In this document: positions 42,461 through 52,599 of the stretch, one piece after another
Layout: every line of letters starts with the position of its first letter
Numbering within the stretch: position 1 is the stretch's first letter
Source: Meconema thalassinum
Taxonomy: Eukaryota; Arthropoda; Insecta; Orthoptera; Tettigoniidae
Assembly: GCA_946902985.2 (NCBI GenBank)
Contig: OX336388.2
Span: 1,218,586,609 to 1,218,650,608, forward strand
Direction: 5' to 3'
DNA length: 64,000 bases
Position numbers and translations under genes: made by a program
Notes under the pieces: generated by a model
What the model was told of the DNA's origin: nothing
What the model saw: the letters and a program-made list of their open reading frames with translations, nothing else
Databases searched by the model: none

Positions 42461-44013
42461 TGTAATGGTATTCCTTACTTTAATCTCGCTCCACTCGTTG
42501 GGCGTTATTTGTAATGGTTATTTGAACTTGATAATGTTAATATGAAAAGCGCTCCTCTGTTGGGGCGTTATTAGCAATGGTTAATAATTAAATAGTCACC
42601 CACTTTTGGATGATCAAAATTAAACATTTAATTGTGTATTACTTTAATAATGTCTTTGTATTGTTGTCAGCATCATTAAAAAAGTAAATAATGTGTAGTA
42701 TCTGTAGCCAGCGCCAGATCATTCATATCATGATCAAAATAATATATTAAACCTCGGTTAAACAGAGGTAGAGCAACGAAATTCCTTTCTCCAGTCGTAG
42801 TGAAACTTTAAGTAATCTAACCTTATGCTATTTAGCTTAGGAGTGTGTGGTGGCCTTATAGTAATTTCTAGCTACTGAAGGAAACCAGTCAAACATTTGA
42901 ATATGAAAATGAATTTAATATATAAAAACAACAAGTACAAATAAAAAATACTAAAGATAATAATAATAATAATAAATTTAAATAGAGAATCTACTGATTT
43001 TACATTTATTATGGAACTTGATTGGAAATTGGAGTGTACTGAGTTAATTGAATAAAATATCTTGAATTTAATAAGCATGATAGCTTCCTGATTTGACTGG
43101 AGTAAAACTGTTTATATCGCTCACCGCATTGAAGATCAATGTTGATGGGTTGTTGCGTAGAGTGTTCATGATGACCCTGATCTTCCTCAACGTAATGAAT
43201 TGACAAATTATATGTGGATGGCGGAATAAATTCCATAAATCATCCCTGTGACAATGGCCTCAAACACAACCATTACACAGTTTGATGAGACTGATTGTCT
43301 TATCACATTCACATACTTAAATAGTCAACTGTATAATTTAGCACTGCGTTGCAGATGAATGTTAATTTCTATCACATTTCGCTGCACGTTCCACCTCTCT
43401 GCTCCTCCAATTCCATTCAGCACCATTCCCTCTTCTCCCAGCAATTCAATAATAATAATCAGCTGGGCACCCGTCATATATATATATGGTTCCCAGGTAC
43501 TCCACGTGTCCATCCCCACTTCTGCAGTCGCTAGGCAATTTTGCACGCCTTTCAAATATCAATAATGACAAGTCTCCATTGTAACATTTCTCGGGAGGTC
43601 CAGCCTACCTGTCGTATTTATGATGTTCCAAAGGACTGCACGTCTTCCCTACTCTCCTCGTTCACAAGTCCAGTATTGTTAAAGGCGAGTCTCCATAGAA
43701 TCCCTTCCTAGTAAGATATTTTAGTTTACTGGTAGAATTCTTGAAGTGAAAGACATTAGTGTCTATTCATGTCCCTTTCCAAGAAGCAGTTGATGGGATA
43801 ACTTTCAGCGAAACACTCCTCTTCTTCTCTTGTTCATAGATTCCTTAGAATAATTACTCAGTCACACCCCTAAGTTATTTCAAATATAAAGAGTAAAGCT
43901 CCAAGTCCTTTCAATTCCCACAATATTCTACATTATCGCATAATAATAGATATAAACATATTAGTTAACATAGATAATTAATTAAAGGTAAGATGTAAAA
44001 TTAAAAATTATTG

Positions 44014-44049
<36 letters not shown>

Positions 44050-44094
44050 TGTATAAGATTACTTATTTCTGGTCACAAATTGGGACCCATCACA
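42461..44094 (-). repeat. Gypsy 3' LTR (1634 bp)
   Basis: Nearly identical to 47651-51134 minus its insertion; differences such as CTCGTTGGGCG/CTAGTTGGGCA and an expanded (TA)n in the other copy are few, pointing to recent insertion. (AAT)n tracts occur at 42958-42975 and 44015-44047. Confidence 0.92.
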
Positions 44095-44939
44095 TTCGCC
44101 CCAGAGGATTAAGGTATATGTCAACAATCATATCACCATAATTCTCTTCAACACATGTACAAATATCAAATGTTATACCCTTCAAAGAAATTACAAACAT
44201 CAACAAATTATACCCTTCAAGTTTTACATTATTTTTTTTAAATGTCATCATAGTCTTTCAACTGTTCATAATGTCTCTTTCTTCCTTCTTTACATAATTA
44301 ACGCGACCTGTAAATAATATACATCAAAATGCCCTTCACTTTTATATTCTTGTTCTGGATAAAAGTCATCGTTGCACTTATGTATATTTGGGTGACTTAA
44401 CCTTTGCTTTTTATATCTTGAGGACCTAGAATTCAGTTTTCAGCCTGGTGTCGAACTGAACACACTATGGCCAGTTTGTGGGACTGCCAACTGATCAATT
44501 CACTTAATCACTTCACAACACTTGGTATGTGATGCGAATACCCAGCTCTACTCAAGTCTCTCAGGATATATAAGTATCTAGTGACACAGGGATATTATAG
44601 AAAATTATGAAACTTTAGTAGCTTATATTACCTAAGGCAACGTCGCTCAGTGCAAATGCAGTGCGCTAATTTACCCCACATATATAGTATATAATTATAT
44701 ATATCACACTCAAATACACAAGCCTATAGTCGACAAAATACTCTTTATATTTCCTCTGTGCTCTCCAAGACACAATATCATAGGTTGGTGCATCCCCTCG
44801 CCATTACCCTCTCGTTCAGACCACAATCATTCACTTAATATTAAGCGACTTTCCTTACTTACCATCAGCTACACTTCTTATTACTCATGATACTTATTTC
44901 CTTAAGAATCTCACATTATAAGTACCGTATAATCTTTTT

Positions 44940-45370
44940 CCTGCATCTTCTGATTACTCACCTTTTTAACCTTAGTTACTCACCTTTTTAACCGTTGTTA
45001 CTCCCCTTATTTCTCACAATTGCACTCCATTCTACTCAAGATTACACATCTTAATCACCTGTAGATACTCACCTTATTTCTCAAAATTATACTCCATTCT
45101 ACTCACGATTACACATCTTAATCACCTGTACTTACTCACCTTATTTCTCAAAAGTATCTTTCACTCGCGGAATCCATATTTACTCACCTTATTTCTCAAA
45201 ATTACCTTTCTTTCGCGGAATCCGTATTTACTCACCTTATTTCTCAAAATTACACTTCTTTCTACTCAAGATTACCTTTGTTTCGCGGAATCCGTATTTA
45301 CTCACCTTATTTCTCAAAATTACACTTCTTTCTACTCAGGATTACGTTTCTTTCGCGGAATCCGTATGAC
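44940..45370. repeat. Tandem repeats in the gypsy interior (TTACTCACCTTATTTCTCAAAATTA)
   Basis: Six to seven units of 50-77 bp share ACTCACCTTATTTCTCAAAA, TTCTACTCAAGATTAC and TTTCGCGGAATCCGTATTTA. They occupy the place where RT, RNase H and integrase would be in a complete element. 44095-44940 has no recognisable coding sequence. Confidence 0.85.
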
Positions 45371-45479
45371 CAATAAAAATTAATTTCTCCACTACAAAAA
45401 ATGACTTACATTTAAATCCTAGCTACTGAAATATTAACTGTTCACAAAATCTGCCTAATTAAATTACGGCATCAAAATA

Positions 45480-45680
45480 TAGCTTTACTTTCCTTTCTGA
45501 CTTGGGAACTATCCTTAACGAATGTATATAATCTGGGTTAATCTAGGGTTCTATAATTTTATCCTGCAACATGCTTTCAATCTGCCTACTCACAGCTTCC
45601 TGAATTTTTAAGGCATGGGGTAGCGATGGTCTACAAAAATACTGCGATCATGTACATTTAATGAATGTTCGTAGCAATTA
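45480..45680 (-). pseudogene. Gypsy reverse transcriptase relic (N-terminal)
   Basis: The minus strand reads HRYPMP, a stop, KIQEAVSRQIESMLQDKIIEP, a stop, INPDYIHSLRIVPKSERK. This is the conserved entry to Ty3/gypsy RT (PYRxP..I..ML..GIIEPS.SP...VPK). The catalytic palm (YxDD) is gone. It lies in the correct position, downstream of the protease. Confidence 0.78.
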
Positions 45681-45924
45681 GCTAATCCAATTAGGTTCTC
45701 AATAAATACTAATTCTCTTACCACACCTTCATCCATTGATCCACTTGATCAGTCTCTAACTCACTCTGTAATGCAGCCTCACGCAAGGTATCCTCTAGAT
45801 AATCCTTCGTTATCATACTGCCTAAAATGTAAAAAACAAGGTTACCTCTCAAGAGATACCCCAACAATCTCACCAATAACCTCACTACAAATATAGACTC
45901 CTTAAGTCGTTAATACCTCCTCAA

Positions 45925-46395
45925 TCATACATACTGTATATTCTTAGAACCACCATTTAACTCTCTTGAATTATTAAATGAAATGATCACATCTTCATCT
46001 ATCCATCTGAATTTAACATTACCCTCCTTATGACATAGCTGGACAGAATGTTGCGACATCCACTCAGAACGCATAATTAATGAATATACTAGATTTGGAA
46101 TCAATAAACATACCTGTGTTTCAATCTTACCTCCTTTTACAATTTCTACAACCACTTGTTTAGAAATTATGGGGGATTTCTTTCCCACCGCAGTTAACAC
46201 AAAAGTAGTTCTAATAGGAATTTCCTCAATTTTAATACCATGTTCCTTCCTATTATTGTAAAATGCTGCACTGATGCAGAAAACCTGACAGCCACTATCA
46301 AAAAGTGTATCAATACACGCCCCTAACACATGTAATTTATCGACTGAGTAAAAAATTAATAACGGTAGGTTCTTTAGATACCTCCATAAATTCAC
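45925..46395 (-). pseudogene. Gypsy retropepsin (aspartic protease)
   Basis: 156 codons on the minus strand. CIDTLFDSGCQVFCISAAFY holds the D-S-G active site at residues 33-35 with the usual hydrophobic approach. VCLLIPNLVYSLIMRSEWMS is the second-half motif (I-[LI]-G-x-[DE]-like region before the C-terminal helix). Retropepsins dimerise and process the Gag-Pol polyprotein. The frame ends at 45925, before the RT relic. It may be functional as a domain, but lacks a complete pol around it. Confidence 0.78.
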
Positions 46396-46454
46396 TTAAT
46401 AAATCATCACGGATGTTTAGGTTTATACGGTTCGCTCAAAATAGTAATACCGAA

Positions 46455-47466
46455 TTACATAACTACTCTATCTGGCATTTTTAAGTTCTTATCACCTTCT
46501 TCTTCGCTTCTATATTTATTTATAGTTATACTTTCTTCCTTCCTCATAACAATTGTTTCTTCCTCCGTATTATATTTATTAATAGTAACACTGTATTTCG
46601 CCTCTCCGCCTATCACTTCCCCTATTCTAGCTTCTATGGCACCGCCACAGCACCTCATAATCTTTCTCTCTCTCTTTCATCCCAGTTTCCCTTTCCTCTA
46701 TCAACTTAATCCTTTTCTCTTTCATTTTACTTCTAAAAGTTCTTCCTGCATCCCTTCCCTCAATTTCTCCACTATCTCTCTCCACCATTTCCTCTAACAT
46801 CGTGCTTTGCTTGTGCTTTTTTCTATTCTTCATATTCCTTATCTCAGTATTCTGATTTTCCTGTTCAATAATTATGTCTTTTTCTATTAATTCATTTCTT
46901 AATATCTTCTGTCTCTCATCTTTCTTACTACGTTCTATAATCTCTTCTACAGGTACCCTGCTTTCAGCTATCATTTCCGCTACCTCCACTGACTGCTCTC
47001 CCTCATCTAAGCTACATTCACCTATGTCTGTCCTACTTTCACCTACACTCGTCTCTAAATACTGCACATCTACTTCACAATCCTCTATCGTATCTATCAA
47101 CTCTACTATGCTTTCCCCTACTATCTTCGCTAACTGCTCTTCCTCATCTAAGCTAATTTCACCTATGTCTGTCCGACTTTCACCTACACTCGTCTCTAAA
47201 TACTGTACATCTACTTCACAATCCTCTATCGTCTCTAACAACTCTACTATGCTTTCGCCTACTATCTTCGCTAACTGCTTTTCCTCATCCAAGCCAATTT
47301 CGCATCTTCTCTCCCTCATCCGCTTGTAAAGTTCTCTAACTGAGTACTCCATCCACTCCTGATTTTCCTTTCTTTCTTTCTTTCTCTCTTATCTTTCTCA
47401 TCTCCCTCAAGATATCATCTAATGATATTTCAGGGACCTCTAAAGACTTCTGTTTCTCATCCGCCA
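46455..47466 (-). pseudogene. Gypsy gag-like protein with 47-residue tandem repeats
   Basis: The likely start is the ATG at 47466 (MADEKQKSLEVPEISLDDIL), about 185 bp inside the 5' LTR. A (GAAA)n run near 47375-47390 shifts the frame into the main 241-codon frame (47352-46627). That protein is highly acidic and coiled-coil-like. It holds two tandem 47-residue repeats (EEKQLAKIVGESIVELLETI onward; 141-bp DNA repeats at about 47010-47290) plus a third partial one. Lys/Glu-rich sequence follows to 46455 in a shifted frame. No CCHC knuckle is visible. Assignment as gag is by position. Confidence 0.6.
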
Positions 47467-48148
47467 TCTCGAAGTACCCCGTATAAAATTTACCGTTCCA
47501 AAATTCACTTCACTTTCCCCCAAAATCAATCACCGACAATGCACTAATTCACTTCACTTTCCCCAATATCACTGACAATTTGCACCGAATTTTCACTCAC
47601 TCCTTCCGTAAATATCGTTAGGTTTTCGAGCCGCTCAGTTGGGGGCCATTTGTAATGGTATTCCTTACTTTAATCTCGCTCCACTAGTTGGGCATTATTT
47701 GTAATGGTTATTTGAACTTGATAATGTTAATATGAAAAGCGCTCCTCTGTTGGGGCGTTATTAGCAATGGTTAATAATTAAATAGTCGCCCACTTTTGGG
47801 TGATCAAAATTAAACATTTAATTGTGTATTACTTCAATAATGTCTTTGTATTGTTGTCAGCATCATTAAAAAATTAAATAATGTGTAGTATCTGTAGCCA
47901 GCGCCAGATCATTCATATCATGATCAAAATAATATATTAAACCTCGGTTAAACAGAGGTAGAGCAACGAAATTCCTTTCTCCAGTCGTAGTGAAACTTTA
48001 CGTAATCTAACCTTACGCTATTTAGTTTAGGAGTATGTGGTGGCCTAATAGTAATTTCTAGCTACTAAAGGAAACCAGTCGAACATTTGAATATGAAAAT
48101 GAATTTAATATATAAAAACAACAAGTGCAAAAAAGAATAAAATACTAA

Positions 48149-48183
<35 letters not shown>

Positions 48184-49089
48184 TAAATTAGCGAATCTAC
48201 TGATTTTACATTTATTATGGGACTTGATTGGAAATTGGAGTATACCGATTTAATTGAATAAAATATCTTGAATTTAATAAGCATGATAGCTTCCTGATTT
48301 GACTGGAGTAAAACTGTTTATATCGCTCACCGCATTGAAGATCAATGTTGATGGGTTGTTGCGTAGAGAGTTCATGATGACACTGATTTTCCTCAACGTA
48401 ATGAATTGACGAGGTGCCTAGAATCAAAACCCTCCAAATCCATTCCTTCACTTTTTTGGCAAAGTGGCAAAAACTGTCACAAACGAACCAATACCCAAAA
48501 AGAAATACTCTTTTCACTAAAAAATGAATTAATTATTTTTAAAAACAGTGACGAAGTACGAAGCTGATCCCCGAAATAGTTAAAAATGTATGTACAAAAA
48601 TATAAAGCAATAATTGGTAAGCTTTATTAAGAAATTAATATTATGAATGTAAGTTATCTAAATATAGGTTATGAAATTTAAAAAATCATATAATTGTTGT
48701 GTTTTGTTGTTTTAAGGGGAGGTTTTTGTGTTTCATTAGAATAAACAGAAAAAGAACAAAACTAATATTACCCATTCAAAATTTGATTGCCGCTGAGCGT
48801 GGCTGTGCCAGCGTTTATGTTTATTGTAGCATGAGCTCTGCGGGGCGAAGCGGAGGACACAGCGATGATAGAGTGCAATCTGCACATAGGTCACGCTGCA
48901 TTGCGTCAGATAAGCGTCACAGGAGCTCATGTCACCATGGACAGTTAAATGTTGACTGGGGGTACTGGAGCTGAGTCATATCCTACTCACGCAACTGTAC
49001 CTGTCAATGAAGCAGGCTGACGTGTAACACAAATACATAAACAGTAGTTCCCATCTCCACCACCGGCAATCGATTCGTGAAAGGGTAAT

Positions 49090-49370
49090 AATGCACTACA
49101 TCCCATTAAGGGCCTTATCCCCAGCCATTTGGCCTGCAGATATTGGGGTGACGCATGACCAGCGCATCGGGTCCCCTCGGCCGTTAATCTTGGTTTTCGT
49201 GATCGGGGCGCTGCCTCACTGTCAGTTACTAAATTCTCCTCACGAGGCTGAGTGCACCCCGTTCAAGCCCTCATGTCAGTTTCCAAAATCCCTCACGGAG
49301 CAGGGAATCGAACCCAGGGCCTCCGGGTGAGAGGCAGGCGCCCTACCCCAACACCACGGGGCCGGCAATA
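49090..49370 (-). repeat. tRNA-derived SINE within the TIR element
   Basis: The head is on the right (minus): GGCCCCGTGGTGTTGGGGTA and the B box GGGTTCGATTCCCTGC. The body runs to about 49090. A palindromic ACTGTAGCCTACAGT lies just right of it at about 49370. Target duplication was not resolved. Confidence 0.8.
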
Positions 49371-49499
49371 CTGTAGCCTACAGTACTGAACAATAATAAT
49401 AAGGAAAAGCGTCAAATTAAATTCATATTCAATAACTATGGTCCAGGCCCTTAGAGGCAAACCTGTTGTCATTCAACTATTAAATCACATTCTTTACTG

Positions 49500-49839
49500 G
49501 AAGTTATAGCCACACAATTTCTGTTTCTACCTCATCCTCAATAGTAGTTTCTCAATCATCATCATTCTCTTCGTGTTCGCCACGACTTTCCAGATTGCAA
49601 TAAAACTGCAGCTCTTCATTTTCCCTCCATCTTTCTCAAACATGCTTCGAAAGCAGTCTCGAACCTTCTTTCACTTCTTGTGCCTGAAGGACAATCCCTC
49701 TGTTTATGTCTCCTGGCTTTACGTGAGTCTTATCAAAATCAGGTTTCGTTACACGTTTATGTTCGAAAATGTCAGTTCTGTGGAAAACATCACCCAGACC
49801 AAAATATTCTTCTTCTTGTTCTTTGTCAAAATTATCCAA
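49500..49839 (-). other. Unassigned coding-like stretch in the TIR element
   Basis: The minus-strand frame from 49839 begins MDNFDKEQEEEYFGLGDVFH, a 67-codon frame with protein-like composition ending at 49636. After the stop the same or a shifted frame stays open for about 30 more codons (ENEELQFYCNLESRGEHEEN). It may be a remnant of the element's transposase or a captured host exon. I do not recognise it. Confidence 0.35.
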
Positions 49840-50491
49840 AACAAATTATTATTATCAGAAAGTATAACAACATAAACCATTCTAATCACGTCAGGCAGAG
49901 GTACATTCACTGACTAATGCACGTAGGTAAAGAGTAAACACTTCGCAAAGTATCATGGAAGGTAAGATGGCGGAACTGGGTACTCCTATTGGCTGATGTG
50001 GATGTGGCGGGTTTTGTGACCAAAACTGGCGAAACTGTCGTTGGATTTGGCGGATATTGCAACTAAGCCTCAACTTTGACTTCGTTTTACAGTAGGATGT
50101 AGCGGGTTTTGTGACAGAATAATAGTTTTAATGAATTCAGCGCAGCAAAAGCTATATGATACAATGCTTATCTCAATTTTCATAAAATATGGATTTGGCG
50201 GGTTTTGATTCTAGGCGCCTCAAATTATATGTGGATGACGGAATAAATTCCATAAATCATCACTGTGACAATGGCCTCAAACACAACCATTACACAGTTT
50301 GATGAGACTGATTGTCTTATCACATTCACATACTTAAATAGTCAACTGTATAATTTAGCACTGCATTGCAGATGAATGTTAATTTCTATCACATTTCGCT
50401 GCACGTTCCACCCTTCTGCTCGTTCAATTCCATTCAGCACCATTCCCTCTTCTCCCAGCAATTCAATATTAATAATCAGCTGGGCACCCGT

Positions 50492-50550
<59 letters not shown>

Positions 50551-51134
50551 TTCCCAGGTACAGCACGTGTCCATCCCCACTTCTGCAGTCGCTAGGCAAT
50601 TTTGCATGCCTTTCAAATATCAATAATGCCAAGTCTCCATTGTAACATTTCTCGGGAGGTCCAGCCTACCTGTCGTATTTATGATGTTCCAAAGGACTGC
50701 ACGTCTCCCCTACTCTCCACGTTCACAAGTCCAGTATTGTTAACGGCGAGTCTCCATAGAATCCCTTCCTAGTAAGATATTTTGTTTACTGGTAGAATTC
50801 TTGAAGCGAAAGACATTAGTGTCTATTCATGTCCCTTTCCAAGAAGCAGTTAATGGGATAACCTTCAGCGAAATACTCCTCTTCCTCTCTTGTTCATAGA
50901 TTCCTTAGAAAAATTACTCAGTCACACCCCTAAGTTATTTCAAATATAAAGAGTAAAGCTCCAAGTCCTTTCAATTCCCACAAAATTCTACATTATCGCA
51001 TATTAAGATATAAACATATTAGTTAACATAGATAACTAATAAAAGGTAAGATGTAAAATTTAAAAATATTGATAATAATAATAATAAAATATATAAGATT
51101 ACATATTTATGGTCACAAATTGGGACCCATCACA

Positions 51135-51344
51135 TGCCGTGCAATTGTTGCTCGTCACATGGGGACCAACAAGGATAGAGCTGATCACAAGGAGGGTATA
51201 CGTTTCTTCAGCATACAGTCAGTGATAAAGAACCAATGCGAACTCACGAAGAAACTAAGCGAGAGACGCCGAGTACTGTGGCTTTCTCGCATAAATCGGT
51301 AAGACCTGAGAGATCGTGGTCATCAGCCCCATGTATTTGGGTGT
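51135..51344 (+). pseudogene. THAP-domain coding sequence, interrupted by the gypsy element
   Basis: With the gypsy removed, the frame from the ATG at 42451 continues through HMGTNKDRADHKEGIRFFSI, QSVIKNQCELTKKLSERRRV and LWLSRINR. These match the middle of THAP zinc fingers in the insect/cnidarian group (FFRIP..N.....LS..RR..WL.RI.R), a DNA-binding domain of P-element-type transposases and host regulators. A stop at 51301 follows where most proteins have KDL. The second zinc-binding Cys appears replaced. The rest is lost where a LINE fragment begins at about 51345. Confidence 0.65.
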
Positions 51345-52440
51345 ATGTTGAATTTGTCTGATAAAATGTGTCACTGTGGTAACATCAGAAGTTTCCTGTA
51401 TGCTGATGACCTTACTCTAGCCACTCAGAGCGCAGATTTTGAATCAGTGGAGAACACCCTCACGAATGTCCTTAAAGATCTTTCCAGATTCTACAACACA
51501 AACCAGCTTAAGCCAAACCCCTCAAAGACACAAGTGGGTGCTTTTCATTTGAGAAATAGGGAAGCTACTCGCAAGTTAAAGATCGTTGGTCAGGGGTCGA
51601 ACTGGAACACTGTGAGACTTCAAAATATCTAGGAGTGACACTCGACAGATCTCTTACTTTCAAGAAGCACTGCATGAACTCCAAGTCGAAAGTTTCTTCC
51701 AGGACCAATCTCCTACGCAAACTGGCTGGATCACAGTGGGGTAGTCAACCTGAAACAATCCGAACTTCAGCAATGGCACTATGCTATTCTGCAGCAGAGT
51801 ATGCTTCTCCTGTTTGGTATAATTCAACACATGCCAAACAGGTGGATGTAGCTCTCAACGATACCTGCAGGATTATAACAGGTTGCTTGAAATCAACTCC
51901 AGTCGAATGGCTTTATCTCCTCGCAGGAATAGCACCACCCCCTGTTCGAAGAGAAATAGCTGCGAACAAGGAACGAAAGACAGTGGAGCATGAAAGAACT
52001 CATCCTCTAAATGGACACGAACCGCAACCGCAACGACTGAAGTCGAGGAAGAATTTCCTTGGAATATCAAAGGAACTTAGAACCACTGCTGAAAAAGCTA
52101 GGTTGCAAATGTGGAGGGCTACGACCAACCTTCCCCCTGGTTGGGAAAATGTTTCTGAAACTCTACCTCCTGGCTATGACGAGGAATTGACGACTTGAAA
52201 GTCCCTGAATAGACTGCGCTCTAGAGTAGGCAGATCAAAGGTTAATATGGAAAGATTGGGTTACATTGACCAGGATGACATTCAATATGATTGTGGAGAA
52301 GACCACACTGTTCAGCATATGACTGAGTGTCGACTGTGCCCAGTATCCTGCATGGAAGAAGATCTTCGTCGGGGAACTCAGAGTGCACTGGAAGTGGCCA
52401 AGTTTTGGGCAAAGATAATATAATAACTGTGTTATATGTT
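51345..52440 (+). pseudogene. LINE fragment: RT from YADD box to C-terminal Cys motif
   Basis: A 5'-truncated Jockey/RTE-like RT starting at IRSFLYADDLTLATQSADFE (catalytic YADD). The frame ends at 51630 and resumes shifted at 51635: VTLDRSLTFKKHC, NLLRKLAGSQWGSQPETIRT, CRIITGCLKSTPVEWLYLLA, IAPPPVRREIAANKER and LPPGYDEELTT, stop 52198. A further frame has NRLRSRVGRSKVNM and a C-x-C..H..C motif (YDCGEDHTVQHMTECRLC) to about 52420. A (GATAATAATAAT) tail at 52460 fits a LINE 3' end. Confidence 0.87.
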
Positions 52441-52599
52441 TATAATGTATGTTTCTGATACGATAATAATAATACTGTGGTAACTTCAGTAATGTGCAGT
52501 TAGATTCCCTCCTCAGCATTCCTGGAAGCAGGACGAGTGTTCGGTTGTGATTCGATGATTACACTTTCAGGTCCCTCTGACCGCAAGTTTGGACAACAA

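Larger units (their letters stand above)
48411..50221. mobile_element. Unclassified TIR element, 1811 bp, no target duplication visible
   Basis: The ends GAGGTGCCTAGAATCAAAAC (left) and, inwards from the right, GAGGCGCCTAGAATCAAAAC continue as 33-bp inverted repeats with two mismatches. Comparison with the other LTR gives the empty site exactly (GAATTGAC/AAATTATAT), with no duplicated base beyond an ambiguous C. Subterminal words GGGTTTTGTGAC, GGCGAAACTGTCG and GGATTTGGCGG occur near the right end, and related inverted words near the left. It contains a SINE and an unassigned 67-codon frame. No known superfamily fits zero duplication with such TIRs. Confidence 0.85.
42461..51134 (-). mobile_element. 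Ty3/gypsy LTR retrotransposon, pol-deleted, with nested insertion
   Basis: The two LTRs (42461-44094 and 47651-51134, the latter enlarged by an insertion) start TGTGATGGGTCCC and end ACCATTACA on the minus strand (TG..CA). The duplication TGCC is at 42457-42460 and 51135-51138. Just inside the right LTR, TGGCCCCCAACTGAGCGG (minus) is the probable primer-binding site; CCTCTGGGGCGAA (minus) precedes the left LTR as a polypurine-like tract. Coding order is gag-like, protease, RT relic. Most of pol is missing and replaced by tandem repeats, so the copy is non-autonomous. Confidence 0.9.
47651..51134 (-). repeat. Gypsy 5' LTR, enlarged by a 1.8-kb insertion
   Basis: LTR sequence at 47651-48410 and 50222-51134 together match 42461-44094. 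An (AT)n run of about 55 bp at 50494-50548 replaces a much shorter one in the other LTR. (AAT)n is at 48150-48182. Confidence 0.92.

Noticed and set aside
44940..45370. Tandem repeats as gypsy LTR sequence
   Set aside because: They lie in the interior between pol relic and left LTR and are absent from both LTRs.
46874..47329. 151-codon plus-strand open frame with Ser-rich repeats
   Set aside because: Antisense of the 47-residue gag repeats.
49573..49875. 100-codon plus-strand frame in the TIR element
   Set aside because: Hydrophobic Phe-rich composition, antisense to the more protein-like minus-strand frame; no domain.
50366..50645. Open frames with poly-Tyr-Ile across the (AT)n tract
   Set aside because: Produced by the (TA)n microsatellite in the LTR.
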